A stretch of 33,636 nt of DNA from an uncultured Prevotella sp. (GCA_946403845.1 CAMJBL010000024.1:1-33636); one strand, 5' to 3'; counted from the first letter of the stretch, positions 6,261 through 12,931 are shown. Program-made: numbers and translations. The notes: generated by a model not told the origin, from the letters alone.

Positions 6261-8789
6261 TCATCGTTCATGGATTGCTGCTAAGACCAGGAACATATAG
6301 TGCGAGGAGCCGCCACCGAGTACATACTCCGTCTGCTGCCAGAGGAAGGGGAATTCGAGAAGTTCTGGATAGTCGGGACGGATGAGTGCCGTACCCGACA
6401 CCACACCACCCGGAATATAGCTCCAGTCAGCGCGGTTCAGGCCATAGGCAACGGTAGCCGAACGGGCACCTACGCCGGAGGCGAAGGAAGCCGTATTGCT
6501 GCCAGGATGGCAACCCAGAATGAAGTCGAGTGCACTATAGATTATATCCTTCTGGAACAGATCGGGATAGGCACTGGCCAGGAAATAGTACTCGAATCCG
6601 AAACGTTGGATGTCCCATCCTGCACCCCAGATGCTGGGACGATAAGGCACACCATAAGGTGTCTCAGATGACTGCCTGTCAAGCTGAGTTTTATAGCTTA
6701 CAAGGGCTGCGCGGAAGGCTGCAACGAATTCTCGACTCCGTTTGTCTTTCTTCGCCTCGAGTAGTTTGGCGATCCGGGCCATAAACCAGCCAGAACGGGA
6801 GATGTTGTTGGTGATGAGCTGCTGTTGGCTGAGAATCAAATCAAGATATTCCTGATTGTTTGTCGCAAGGTATAACTCGACGGCAACCTGCAACTTGGCA
6901 CTCACCAGAAAACCGCCTGCCTCTGTATTCCGATAGATTTCCTGAGCAATGTCGAGACACTCCCGACTCAGCGCATCGTTAAATCCACGTAGCACGCGGG
7001 CTGCTCCAGCCAACTGGGCTGCTGTCGACAGCGCACGCATGGGATTATCCTCTGTAAAAATCCAACGGTCGTCACTATTGCCTGCCACCCCGTCGGTCAT
7101 GGCAGCAGCATCGCCAAGCATAGCATACTGACGCAGCGAATTACAGATAATACCACGATAGAGCCGACCTAACGCCTGATATGAGCGCACCACGGTAAGC
7201 GCCCCGTTTTCCACCTGCTGCAAAATATCGTTTTTCCCGTCAGGCTCATGTATTTCCACTCGATGACGCTGTTGGTCGATAGCCGTCACGTCGATGTCGG
7301 GATGGAACTGTTCGTAGGCCAGTGCGAGGATATAGGCCTCGCCAGCCTGAGACTCCACGCGCAGGTCAAAGTCGCCCGCATCGTGCCAGCCGCCGACATT
7401 CACCCCAGGCACCTTGGCGCCCTCGGCATATTTCGAGAGCCCAGGCTGCTGTACGTAACCGTCGATATGGTTGCCTACTTTAGCCATCAAAGCATCGTCC
7501 ATGTGGCAGGCATCGTGCCAGATGCGATACTTCTCTGAAACCCTCATGTGACACATCTGTACGGGTAGGAAGTACTCGGCGACGGGTTGCCATACTCCCC
7601 GGTCATAGACATCGTCGGCAATGCGGAAGACACTCGATACCGAATTAGCATATCGCAACAGATAGAGACCTGCCTCAGTAACATCGCTCAGGTCAGCCGA
7701 CAGATAGCGGTAGCGCAGGAAATTGCCCCACACCTTGGGCTGGATGGTACGTACGACAGTCTCGCCATCAGCATCGATGCGGACCACTTGCAGCGGTTCG
7801 ATGGTGTTGTCGCGCCGATCGGTTTCTATCACGATACGTTTCTGCTGCTTGGTCTGATAGCCTATCTGCGAAGTCTGGATGACAGGCTGGTAGCGCCACT
7901 GGTTATCCACCTCGGGGGTGATCATCCAGCGCACGGCACCCTTCGTGGCACCTTTGCTAATCTCGCTGCGCAGCACGAACCAGCCGTTGTTGTGGTTCAT
8001 GCGCCCGTCGTAGAGCTTCAGCTGACCCGTCAGCGACTCTACGGTCAGTTTCTGACTCCTGTCGTCTGGACGTGAAGTAAACTTACTGCCAACCGCGTAT
8101 GGCTCAGCTATGACGTCGTCGGCACGGAGAGGACTATAGCCCTCACCGTCCAACTGTGCCAGATCAGCCTTCAGTCCACGACCTGCAAAGTAGTTGCCGT
8201 CATGCCCACGATTCGTGGCTACCTGCAGCAACGGTGCATTGGGTTGCTGTGGGTATATACCGCTCTGCTGGTCCATCATCCATGGCTTGCCAAACAGGTA
8301 ACCCGGGTAGAACTCCAAATTGAATCCCACCTTGCCCAACAAGAAGTCAGGCACGGGTGTGTCTAAGTCGACGGTAACGAGGATGCCCTTCCCTTGCGGC
8401 TCTACGGTGACGGTATAGTTGACATGCCAGTCGGGATAGACCATCGGATTGAAGCCTGTCAGATGGCGCGATGAGTCTGGATAACAGAGCATGGTTGTGA
8501 TACGGTTACCCTCGGCCTTCCGGCTCAGTTGCTTGGGTACAGGTTGCCATTGTCCCGGCGTTGCCTCCAATCTGATGTCACCATTGGTGGCGATACGCAA
8601 TCCGTTCATAATCACACACACGCCGCCCTGATGCCCCTCAGGATAGAAGTCACTGAACGCCATCACGTCTGTTCCGCCAGCATTAAAATAGCCGGCATCG
8701 TTCAACAGGAAAGTCTGCGCCTGTGCCGTAACGGCTATTGACACCATCCCTATCAGGAACACTCTTTTAATCACTTTTTTCGTTTTCAT
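6261..8789 (-). CDS. Secreted glycoside hydrolase family 9 (cellulase-type) with N-terminal Ig-like domain
   Basis: An 842-residue protein from the ATG at 8789, which starts a good signal peptide (MKTKKVIKRVFLIGM, cleavage near AQAQ, residue 25). The open frame continues 92 codons further upstream, but that part has no protein-like features and crosses the promoter at 8827-8835. Residues about 300-390 look like the cellulase N-terminal Ig-like domain (SQIGYQTKQQKRIVI). Residues about 395-840 form the (alpha/alpha)6 GH9 catalytic domain. It has WHDAGDFD (468-475, with the catalytic aspartates), HPGSN (761-765) and the C-terminal acid near Glu821 in QQTEYVLGG. Residues 26-290 are an extra beta-rich domain. 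GH9 enzymes hydrolyse beta-1,4 or mixed-linkage glucans, and here the action would be periplasmic or at the cell surface. Confidence 0.9.
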   Translation of the reverse strand: MKTKKVIKRVFLIGMVSIAVTAQAQTFLLNDAGYFNAGGTDVMAFSDFYPEGHQGGVCVIMNGLRIATNGDIRLEATPGQWQPVPKQLSRKAEGNRITTMLCYPDSSRHLTGFNPMVYPDWHVNYTVTVEPQGKGILVTVDLDTPVPDFLLGKVGFNLEFYPGYLFGKPWMMDQQSGIYPQQPNAPLLQVATNRGHDGNYFAGRGLKADLAQLDGEGYSPLRADDVIAEPYAVGSKFTSRPDDRSQKLTVESLTGQLKLYDGRMNHNNGWFVLRSEISKGATKGAVRWMITPEVDNQWRYQPVIQTSQIGYQTKQQKRIVIETDRRDNTIEPLQVVRIDADGETVVRTIQPKVWGNFLRYRYLSADLSDVTEAGLYLLRYANSVSSVFRIADDVYDRGVWQPVAEYFLPVQMCHMRVSEKYRIWHDACHMDDALMAKVGNHIDGYVQQPGLSKYAEGAKVPGVNVGGWHDAGDFDLRVESQAGEAYILALAYEQFHPDIDVTAIDQQRHRVEIHEPDGKNDILQQVENGALTVVRSYQALGRLYRGIICNSLRQYAMLGDAAAMTDGVAGNSDDRWIFTEDNPMRALSTAAQLAGAARVLRGFNDALSRECLDIAQEIYRNTEAGGFLVSAKLQVAVELYLATNNQEYLDLILSQQQLITNNISRSGWFMARIAKLLEAKKDKRSREFVAAFRAALVSYKTQLDRQSSETPYGVPYRPSIWGAGWDIQRFGFEYYFLASAYPDLFQKDIIYSALDFILGCHPGSNTASFASGVGARSATVAYGLNRADWSYIPGGVVSGTALIRPDYPELLEFPFLWQQTEYVLGGGSSHYMFLVLAAIHER

Positions 8790-8826
8790 AAGCTCGAATC
8801 GTTTTTGGGTCGGATCAAATTTTGTT

Positions 8827-8866
8827 GCAAAGATAGTGAAAATTACGGAAATATTGCTATCTTTGC
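8827..8866. promoter_or_regulatory. Divergent promoter module, copy B
   Basis: A perfect 10-bp inverted repeat (GCAAAGATAG ... CTATCTTTGC) creates two outward TATCTTTGC -7 boxes: minus strand 8835-8827 for the GH9 gene and plus strand 8858-8866 for the lipoprotein gene. It differs from copy A (5058-5097) at only 3 of 40 positions. No TTTG -33 box is present at the usual distance on either side. Confidence 0.7.
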
Positions 8867-8916
8867 AGCGTATTTTGAGAATTATTAAGATGTGTAGCAA
8901 AGAAACTAGAAACCAA

Positions 8917-10092
8917 ATGAATATGAGAAAAAGTTTTTTGATGATTTCCGCGGCGATGATGCTGATGGCATGCGGAGGACAGACCAAGCAAGCGACGTCG
9001 GATGCCGACAGCACACAGGTGTTTGAAGTACCCGACACGCTGAACACGGTAGAGGCCGTGGTCAAACAGGTGGATGCCGTCTATGCCTACTGGAATGAGA
9101 TGAGGGAGCACTACGACGAAAACAAGCCCTCTGTCGATGAGCGTTTCGGCACCAAGGAGTGGCTGCAGGTGCGTGAGGATGCCTGGGCGGCCGACAGAGA
9201 CTGTGAGTGCGGAGGCTTCTTCGACTTTGGCGACGAGGGCCCGTTGGATCCTTGGGTTTACGACTGTTATGAGGGCACTGTGAGTGCCAACGATATTGAA
9301 GCGAAGATTCTGTCCGACGGCACGGTCGATGTGAAGTTTCTGGTGAAGGATGCGGTCACCCCTAAGGGCATCCCCATGCGCTGGCAGATGCGCGTTGAGG
9401 AAGGCGAGTGGCGTGTGGCCAATATCATCTTCGAGAAAGATGGCGGTATCGACCTCCTTGCGAGCCTCAGAGACTATGGCAGGGAGTTTAAAGAGAAGCA
9501 AGCTAAGGAAGGGGAGGCACAGGATGCTATCCGGGTAAATTATAAGGGTGAAAAGCCTTCCCTCAGCGATTTTATCACGGCCTATCTTGCACCCACAACT
9601 GGTGAAGACGGCGAGTGCGACACGGAATATATGAATGGCATCCGGCATGCCTGGGACCGCCATCGCAAGGGACTCAAACAGGACGAGGGCGACACCTTCA
9701 CACTTGATGAGAAGAACGGCTATGCAGTCTATGAGTACAAGTATAGTGAAGGGGCATGTGAGTTTATGACAAGAATCGAGATGTGCTTGTGGAATGAGGC
9801 CGACGGGATGCACAAGCTCTTTGCCTACAACCACGGGTTCTACCGGGATGGCAAGTACTATCCCGGACAGTATGACGGTTTGACCTTCATGCGCTACAAC
9901 AATGCCACGAAGTCAATGACATATCACTCAGATAAAGGTGTAGAGGCTGTTTACGAGGCAAAAGCCCCCAGTATCGACTGCTCATTTTCCCTGCCTCGTT
10001 CAGGCAAAGACATCATCGTGTCTTTGTGGGATGAAAACGGGAAGAAGACAGAGAAGACGCTGAAGTGGAACGGACACGGATTCAGCTATTAA
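8917..10092 (+). CDS. Lipoprotein of unknown function (possibly DUF3828-like N-terminal half)
   Basis: A 391-residue protein from the ATG at 8917; the longer frame from 8836 begins inside the promoter module. The N-terminus MNMRKSFLMISAAMMLMAC has a clear lipobox (LMAC, Cys19), so it is probably a membrane-anchored lipoprotein facing the periplasm or surface. After a low-complexity linker, residues about 40-190 resemble the DUF3828 type of small secreted domain (a mixed alpha/beta segment ending MRWQMRVEEGEWRVANIIFE). The remaining half (about 200-391) is acidic and aromatic, and I do not recognise it. It shares a divergent promoter with the GH9 gene. It ends 53 bp before a strong bidirectional terminator. 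Confidence 0.72.
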   Translation: MNMRKSFLMISAAMMLMACGGQTKQATSDADSTQVFEVPDTLNTVEAVVKQVDAVYAYWNEMREHYDENKPSVDERFGTKEWLQVREDAWAADRDCECGGFFDFGDEGPLDPWVYDCYEGTVSANDIEAKILSDGTVDVKFLVKDAVTPKGIPMRWQMRVEEGEWRVANIIFEKDGGIDLLASLRDYGREFKEKQAKEGEAQDAIRVNYKGEKPSLSDFITAYLAPTTGEDGECDTEYMNGIRHAWDRHRKGLKQDEGDTFTLDEKNGYAVYEYKYSEGACEFMTRIEMCLWNEADGMHKLFAYNHGFYRDGKYYPGQYDGLTFMRYNNATKSMTYHSDKGVEAVYEAKAPSIDCSFSLPRSGKDIIVSLWDENGKKTEKTLKWNGHGFSY

Positions 10093-10145
10093 AGACCATA
10101 TCCGACGCCTTTCAAAATAACACCTTGCTATCACCTCAACGCCAT

Positions 10146-10186
10146 AAAAATCCCCCGCAGACTTTTCTGCGAGGGGATTCTTTTTC
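10146..10186. terminator. Bidirectional rho-independent terminator
   Basis: A-tract, then stem AATCCCC/CGCAG, loop ACTTTT, CTGCG/GGGGATT and a T-tract. The 12-bp stem has single-base bulges. It lies between the convergent lipoprotein gene (+) and the smalltalk gene (-) and can end transcripts from both sides. Confidence 0.85.
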
Positions 10187-10214
10187 TGTGTCAAGGCAAT
10201 CTCTCACCTCTTAT

Positions 10215-10232
10215 CACTTTTCACTTTTCACT
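10215..10232 (-). repeat. CACTTTT heptamer repeat at the smalltalk stop codon
   Basis: CACTTTT occurs twice in tandem followed by a partial CACT (period 7). On the minus strand this reads AGTGAAAAGTGAAAAGTG and supplies the last codons and the TGA stop of the smalltalk gene. The same heptamer recurs at 32256-32276 at the uvrA start. Confidence 0.7.
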
Positions 10233-10340
10233 CCTAAAAGGTCCATAGCCCATGCAGCTCGTGGTCGTGATGGCCGTCAGAAATGCCGTGAGCGCGGCTA
10301 CTATCACCTTCACCGCAATCTCAATCACTCTCTTTTTCAT
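10221..10340 (-). CDS. Smalltalk protein
   Basis: A 39-codon gene on the minus strand: MKKRVIEIAVKVIVAALTAF then LTAITTTSCMGYGPFRSEK. The basic start, one hydrophobic segment and the T-S-C-M near the end match the Bacteroidetes 'smalltalk' family. These tiny proteins are encoded next to HU-like DNA-binding proteins, and their function is unknown. A Shine-Dalgarno-like AAGGAG lies 2 bases before the ATG, rare in this phylum and a support for the start. It sits 143 bp downstream of the HU-HIG gene, as expected for the family. The N-acetylmuramoyl-L-alanine amidase that often follows is absent: a terminator comes next. The cysteine could be a lipid-attachment site, but the lipobox is weak. Confidence 0.85.
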   Translation of the reverse strand: MKKRVIEIAVKVIVAALTAFLTAITTTSCMGYGPFRSEK

Positions 10341-10360
10341 AACTCCTTGATAGTTTTAAC

Positions 10361-10478
10361 TCACACAGATCTTCACAGATCCCACAGATTTTTTTTATTC
10401 CTTCGGAATGACAAGATCTCATTTTCCCTCCTGCTTCCGCAAGGAAGCTTATCTGTGAGATCTGAGAGATCTGTGTGA
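10361..10478. repeat. Large inverted repeat between HU-HIG and smalltalk genes
   Basis: Arm 1 (10361-10389) has three spaced copies of CACAGAT. Arm 2 (10451-10478) is its imperfect reverse complement, with about 25 of 29 positions pairing. Two small perfect hairpins sit inside: ATTCC-TTC-GGAAT (10397-10409) and GCTTCC-GCAA-GGAAGC (10433-10448). In the minus-strand transcript this would fold into a long branched stem between the two genes. Confidence 0.8.
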
Positions 10479-10483
10479 CATTA

Positions 10484-11332
10484 CTAAATTGAGCTGTCGC
10501 CAGAGGCAGAGCCCGTGTTGATCACCAGCGAGCTGGCCTGACCAGGCATCGCGAAGTTACCGGTGTAGACACCATCGCTCTCGGTGAGCTCGATAGAGGA
10601 GCCGTTCAGCGTAGCGCTGGGAGTCGTGCCCTCAGCCGGCGTGATGCTGATCTCCACCTCGTCGTCCTCGTTCAGGCTTGCGCCCGAAGTCACGGCATTG
10701 CCGTCCTTAGTCACGTTGGCAGATCCACTACCCATCTTGCTGATGGTCAGCGCATAGCCCTGCGAAGCCTGCGAGCCGCCTTGGTTCTCTGAACCCTGAC
10801 TCTGCGAGCCACCCTGGTTCTGAGTGCCCTGGTTCTGAGTACCACCGTTCTCAGTGCCGTTGTCGTCACCCTCGGGCTCCTCAACAGTTCCTGCGTCGGC
10901 AGAGGTCACGCGCTTCACGATGTTGCCGTTGCGGTCGTAACAGGTAATCTGAATCGAGGTGTTGGCCAGCTCGTCCTTCAGGTCCTGAGTAGGAGTGAAG
11001 ATGATGCGGCGGCTGCTGATTAGCGCGGTCTTCACGTCCTCAACCTTCTCGACACTCTTGGCGCGGAGACCGAATCGCATGGAACCCAGTCCGGGCAACG
11101 CCACAGAGTGACCTTCCGTTGCCCATGCCTTGATCACCTCACCGGCTGCATCCCAGCAGGCTTTCATCACACCCTGGCTCACGCCACTTCGGAGAGCTGC
11201 CTCGCGGATCACCTTCGCCTGGTTCAGTGCGATGTACAGGTCGGGCTGCATCACATAGCGATACACGCCGGGATCATTCTCATCCTTCGTGAACTTAATC
11301 TTTCGTTCAACTGCTTTTACTTTCAATGACAT
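10484..11332 (-). CDS. HU family DNA-binding protein with C-terminal Ig-like domain (HU-HIG type)
   Basis: A 282-residue protein. Residues 1-130 form an HU-like fold of the Bacteroidetes 'HU fused to wHTH, Ig or glycine-rich' type: LRSGVSQGVMKACWDAAGEV is the dimerisation helix and LPGLGSMRFGLRAKSVEKVEDV the beta-arm region. Residues 150-192 are a low-complexity G/Q/N/S/E linker with NQGG and SQ repeats. Residues 193-282 look like an Ig-like beta domain (YALTISKMGSGSANV ... GVYTGNFAMPG). HU-like proteins bend and package DNA; the role of the Ig part is unknown. The gene has its own canonical promoter (11494-11526), a leader of about 155 nt and a purine-rich AAAGAAAGGAA upstream of the ATG. 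The downstream neighbour is smalltalk. Confidence 0.88.
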   Translation of the reverse strand: MSLKVKAVERKIKFTKDENDPGVYRYVMQPDLYIALNQAKVIREAALRSGVSQGVMKACWDAAGEVIKAWATEGHSVALPGLGSMRFGLRAKSVEKVEDVKTALISSRRIIFTPTQDLKDELANTSIQITCYDRNGNIVKRVTSADAGTVEEPEGDDNGTENGGTQNQGTQNQGGSQSQGSENQGGSQASQGYALTISKMGSGSANVTKDGNAVTSGASLNEDDEVEISITPAEGTTPSATLNGSSIELTESDGVYTGNFAMPGQASSLVINTGSASGDSSI

Positions 11333-11493
11333 AATAAATTCCTTTCTTTTTAATGATTAATAAATTGTTAATTAACTTTACTTATCTCCGAAACGACTCC
11401 ATTTTTGGCTTTGCCTAGGAAAAACGTGCCCGCGCGCTAGGAAATTTTTGTTGCCTAGTTAGGCCGCAAATTTCGTCTTTTTTCTTTGACAAT

Positions 11494-11526
11494 GCAAAGG
11501 TACGAAAAATTCAAAGCCCTTCCAAA
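11494..11526 (-). promoter_or_regulatory. Bacteroidetes-type promoter for the HU-HIG gene
   Basis: Minus strand TTTG (11526-11523), 20 bases, TACCTTTGC (11502-11494). This is a canonical fit, giving a leader of about 155 nt before the HU-HIG ATG. Confidence 0.75.
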
Positions 11527-11562
11527 TTATGTCGCCAAAAAAGCACGCAAAAAAGCACGCTG

Positions 11563-11602
11563 GTCATTTTGTCATTTTGTCATTTTGTCATTTTGTCATT
11601 TT
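11563..11602. repeat. (GTCATTTT)x5 tandem repeat
   Basis: Five exact, uninterrupted copies of the 8-mer GTCATTTT. It follows an exact duplicated 12-mer AAAAAAGCACGC (11537-11560). It is not a CRISPR array because there are no spacers. Confidence 0.95.
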
Positions 11603-11627
11603 GGTTTGGGGGTTGAGCCAAAATCTT

Positions 11628-11663
11628 CAACTATATATAAATATTTATATTTATATATAGTTG
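11628..11663. repeat. Perfect 36-nt palindrome (16-bp arms, 4-nt loop)
   Basis: The left arm CAACTATATATAAATA and right arm TATTTATATATAGTTG are exact reverse complements separated by TTTA. It is almost pure A/T and lies between the two 8-mer repeat tracts. It lacks the G/C-rich stem expected of a terminator, and a cruciform or a dimeric protein-binding site is possible. Confidence 0.95.
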
Positions 11664-11692
11664 TAAAAATAACCATAATCCGGAATTCTAAA

Positions 11693-11719
11693 TGACATTT
11701 TGACATTTTGACATTTTGA
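11693..11719. repeat. (TGACATTT)x3 tandem repeat
   Basis: Three exact copies of TGACATTT plus a partial TGA. The unit is close to, but not the complement of, the GTCATTTT unit on the other side of the palindrome. It shares the TTGACA core with the iteron-like array that follows. Confidence 0.9.
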
Positions 11720-11734
11720 CCATTTTTCGTTGTC

Positions 11735-11842
11735 TTTTCCTGATTTTGGTTGACAGTTTTCTACTTTTTTTCTGATGTGGTTGACAGTCGTTTTCCTGAA
11801 CAAGTTGACATTTTACTGGAATCGTTGACACCTTTACTGACA
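11735..11842. repeat. Iteron-like direct-repeat array
   Basis: Four direct copies of a 20-21 bp unit TTTTnCTGr-N4/5-GTTGACA lie at 11735-11755, 11767-11786, 11791-11810 and 11811-11830. A degenerate half copy (TTTACTGACA) ends at 11842. Copies 3 and 4 are directly adjacent. The two conserved blocks within each unit are separated by a variable tetramer or pentamer, as expected for a bipartite protein-binding site. Confidence 0.8.
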
Positions 11843-11945
11843 TTCGTAATACTTCCAAATATTTCCGTGAAAACTTTTGTTATGGTCCCCTCCAGTTTAT
11901 TTTTTGGTATACTTTTCGATTATTATTTCCATGTTCAACATAGGA

Positions 11946-11991
11946 GGGACAGGTCTTTGATTTCTTTCTTAAAAGATCAATCACCTGTCCC
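11946..11991. repeat. Inverted repeat GGGACAGGT ... ACCTGTCCC
   Basis: Perfect 9-bp arms (11946-11954 and 11983-11991) with a shorter inner TTGAT/ATCAA pairing. It lies downstream of the yccF-like gene on the minus strand and could end that transcript, although no T-tract follows. It also resembles REP-type hairpins. Confidence 0.6.
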
Positions 11992-12032
11992 CTTGATCTT
12001 CCCCTTGATCTTCTTGATCTCTCCCTTGATCT
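11992..12032. repeat. CTTGATCT irregular tandem repeat
   Basis: CTTGATCT appears four times, starting at 11992, 12004, 12013 and 12025 (spacings 12, 9 and 12). It begins 6 bp after the stop of the yccF-like gene. Confidence 0.85.
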
Positions 12033-12038
12033 CCTTGG

Positions 12039-12407
12039 TTATACGACCTCTTTGCCGAATGGTGAGAGGGCCAGTTTTGCCAGACGGAAGTGCATCTTTC
12101 CGAAGGGTATGCCAATGATGGTGATGCAGAAAAAGAGGCCATAGAGGATGTGGGTGAGCCAGATCCAGATGCCGCCCACGATGAACCACAGTACATTCAT
12201 GAATATACTGAGACAGCCGGGCTGCGAGGGCTTCCACTTTACTTGCGTGCCGAACGGCCAGATGGCCACCATACCGAGCTTCATGCTCTGCAAGCCAAAG
12301 GGAATGCCGATAATGGTTAGCATCAGCACCAGTCCGGCGATGAAATACTCCAGGGCAATATGCAGCCCGCCAAAGATAATCCAGATGATGTTTCCTAATG
12401 TCTTCAT
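12039..12407 (-). CDS. YccF domain-containing inner membrane protein
   Basis: A 122-residue membrane protein built from two homologous halves. Each half contains a hydrophobic helix pair and the signature T-I-I-G-I-P-F-G (residues about 31-38 and 95-102), the hallmark of the YccF domain. Motifs such as WPFGTQV and SPFGKEVV close each half. The function of the family is not known. It is the last gene of a minus-strand group with a DUF4112 and a YbjQ protein, with a 9-bp gap to the upstream gene. Confidence 0.88.
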   Translation of the reverse strand: MKTLGNIIWIIFGGLHIALEYFIAGLVLMLTIIGIPFGLQSMKLGMVAIWPFGTQVKWKPSQPGCLSIFMNVLWFIVGGIWIWLTHILYGLFFCITIIGIPFGKMHFRLAKLALSPFGKEVV

Positions 12408-12416
12408 TCGATTGAT

Positions 12417-12917
12417 TCAGAAAAGAGATGCAACTAAAGAATAGAGGTAGCTGCCGAAGGAGATGAGCAGCCAGACCATGAGGGCGATGAGCAGGAGCAG
12501 AACGATAAGGACGATAGCGGACTGCCAGGCACGCTGGTTTACCTGTTTGACGATGGCTTCGTCGCCATTCACGAATCCCTGAATCATCTGCATGTTCTGG
12601 GTATTGGAGCGATGGAAGATATCGATGATGTCGCCTACGAAGAACGGTATCATGCCTAAAAGCACATCCCGCAGGGCATTGTTTAATACGGCCAATGTGA
12701 GCGGGACGCTCCTGATGACGCGGGAGGAGAAATAGACGAACGGCACGACGCAGAGTAGGGCAATGGCATCGCCCCATCCGGGAATGACGCCGATGAGCGC
12801 ATCCAGATAGTAGCGATCCATGTAGCGGGTCAGGCCTTCCATCGTCTGATAGGCTCGGTTGTCCATCAGCCGCTGGCGCCGTTGTAGTCGCTTGACTTCG
12901 CTCTCGTCCTCGTGCAT
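12417..12917 (-). CDS. DUF4112 domain-containing membrane protein
   Basis: A 166-residue protein with the DUF4112 core YYLDALIGVIPGWGDAIALL (residues about 37-56), then hydrophobic segments and a C-terminal transmembrane helix (about 135-160). The N-terminal 30 residues are charged (EDESEVKRLQRRQRLMD) and probably cytoplasmic. No biochemical role is known for the family. It sits 14 bp downstream of the YbjQ gene and 9 bp upstream of the YccF gene, consistent with co-transcription. Confidence 0.85.
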   Translation of the reverse strand: MHEDESEVKRLQRRQRLMDNRAYQTMEGLTRYMDRYYLDALIGVIPGWGDAIALLCVVPFVYFSSRVIRSVPLTLAVLNNALRDVLLGMIPFFVGDIIDIFHRSNTQNMQMIQGFVNGDEAIVKQVNQRAWQSAIVLIVLLLLIALMVWLLISFGSYLYSLVASLF

Positions 12918-12931
12918 ATCAGAGACGTTGC

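Larger units (their letters stand above)
11333..12038. other. Gene-free, repeat-rich intergenic region
   Basis: About 700 bp with no convincing gene. From the HU side it holds the HU leader, including a GCCTA-GT-TAGGC hairpin at 11453-11464, and the HU promoter. Next come a tandem duplicated 12-mer at 11537-11560, two sets of 8-bp tandem repeats around a perfect 36-nt palindrome, and an iteron-like array. A 9-bp inverted repeat and the CTTGATCT repeats follow, at the end of the yccF-like gene. The DNA is much more AT-rich than the flanking genes. Short open frames exist on both strands but look random. Confidence 0.75.

Noticed and set aside
8857..9834. 325-codon minus-strand frame across the lipoprotein gene
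   Set aside because: Antisense shadow; the plus strand has a signal peptide, a lipobox and a promoter.
10065..10478. 137-codon plus-strand frame after the lipoprotein gene
   Set aside because: It runs through the bidirectional terminator and antisense to the smalltalk gene.
11563..11602. Possible CRISPR array
   Set aside because: The 8-bp units are directly joined with no spacers, and there are no cas genes.
11690..11845. Lysine-rich minus-strand frame (about 50 codons) through the iteron-like array
   Set aside because: The peptide (ending KMVKMSKCQNVI) only reflects the DNA repeats and shows no domain; the DNA-level repeat is the simpler explanation.
11750..12118. 122-codon plus-strand frame in the repeat region
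   Set aside because: It starts inside the iteron-like array, runs antisense into the yccF-like gene, and the peptide is low-complexity hydrophobic sequence without a promoter.
11977..12777. 266-codon minus-strand frame overlapping the DUF4112 and YccF genes
   Set aside because: It overlaps two genes with clear family motifs in another frame, and its end only translates the CTTGATCT repeat (KEIKGEIKKIKGK).
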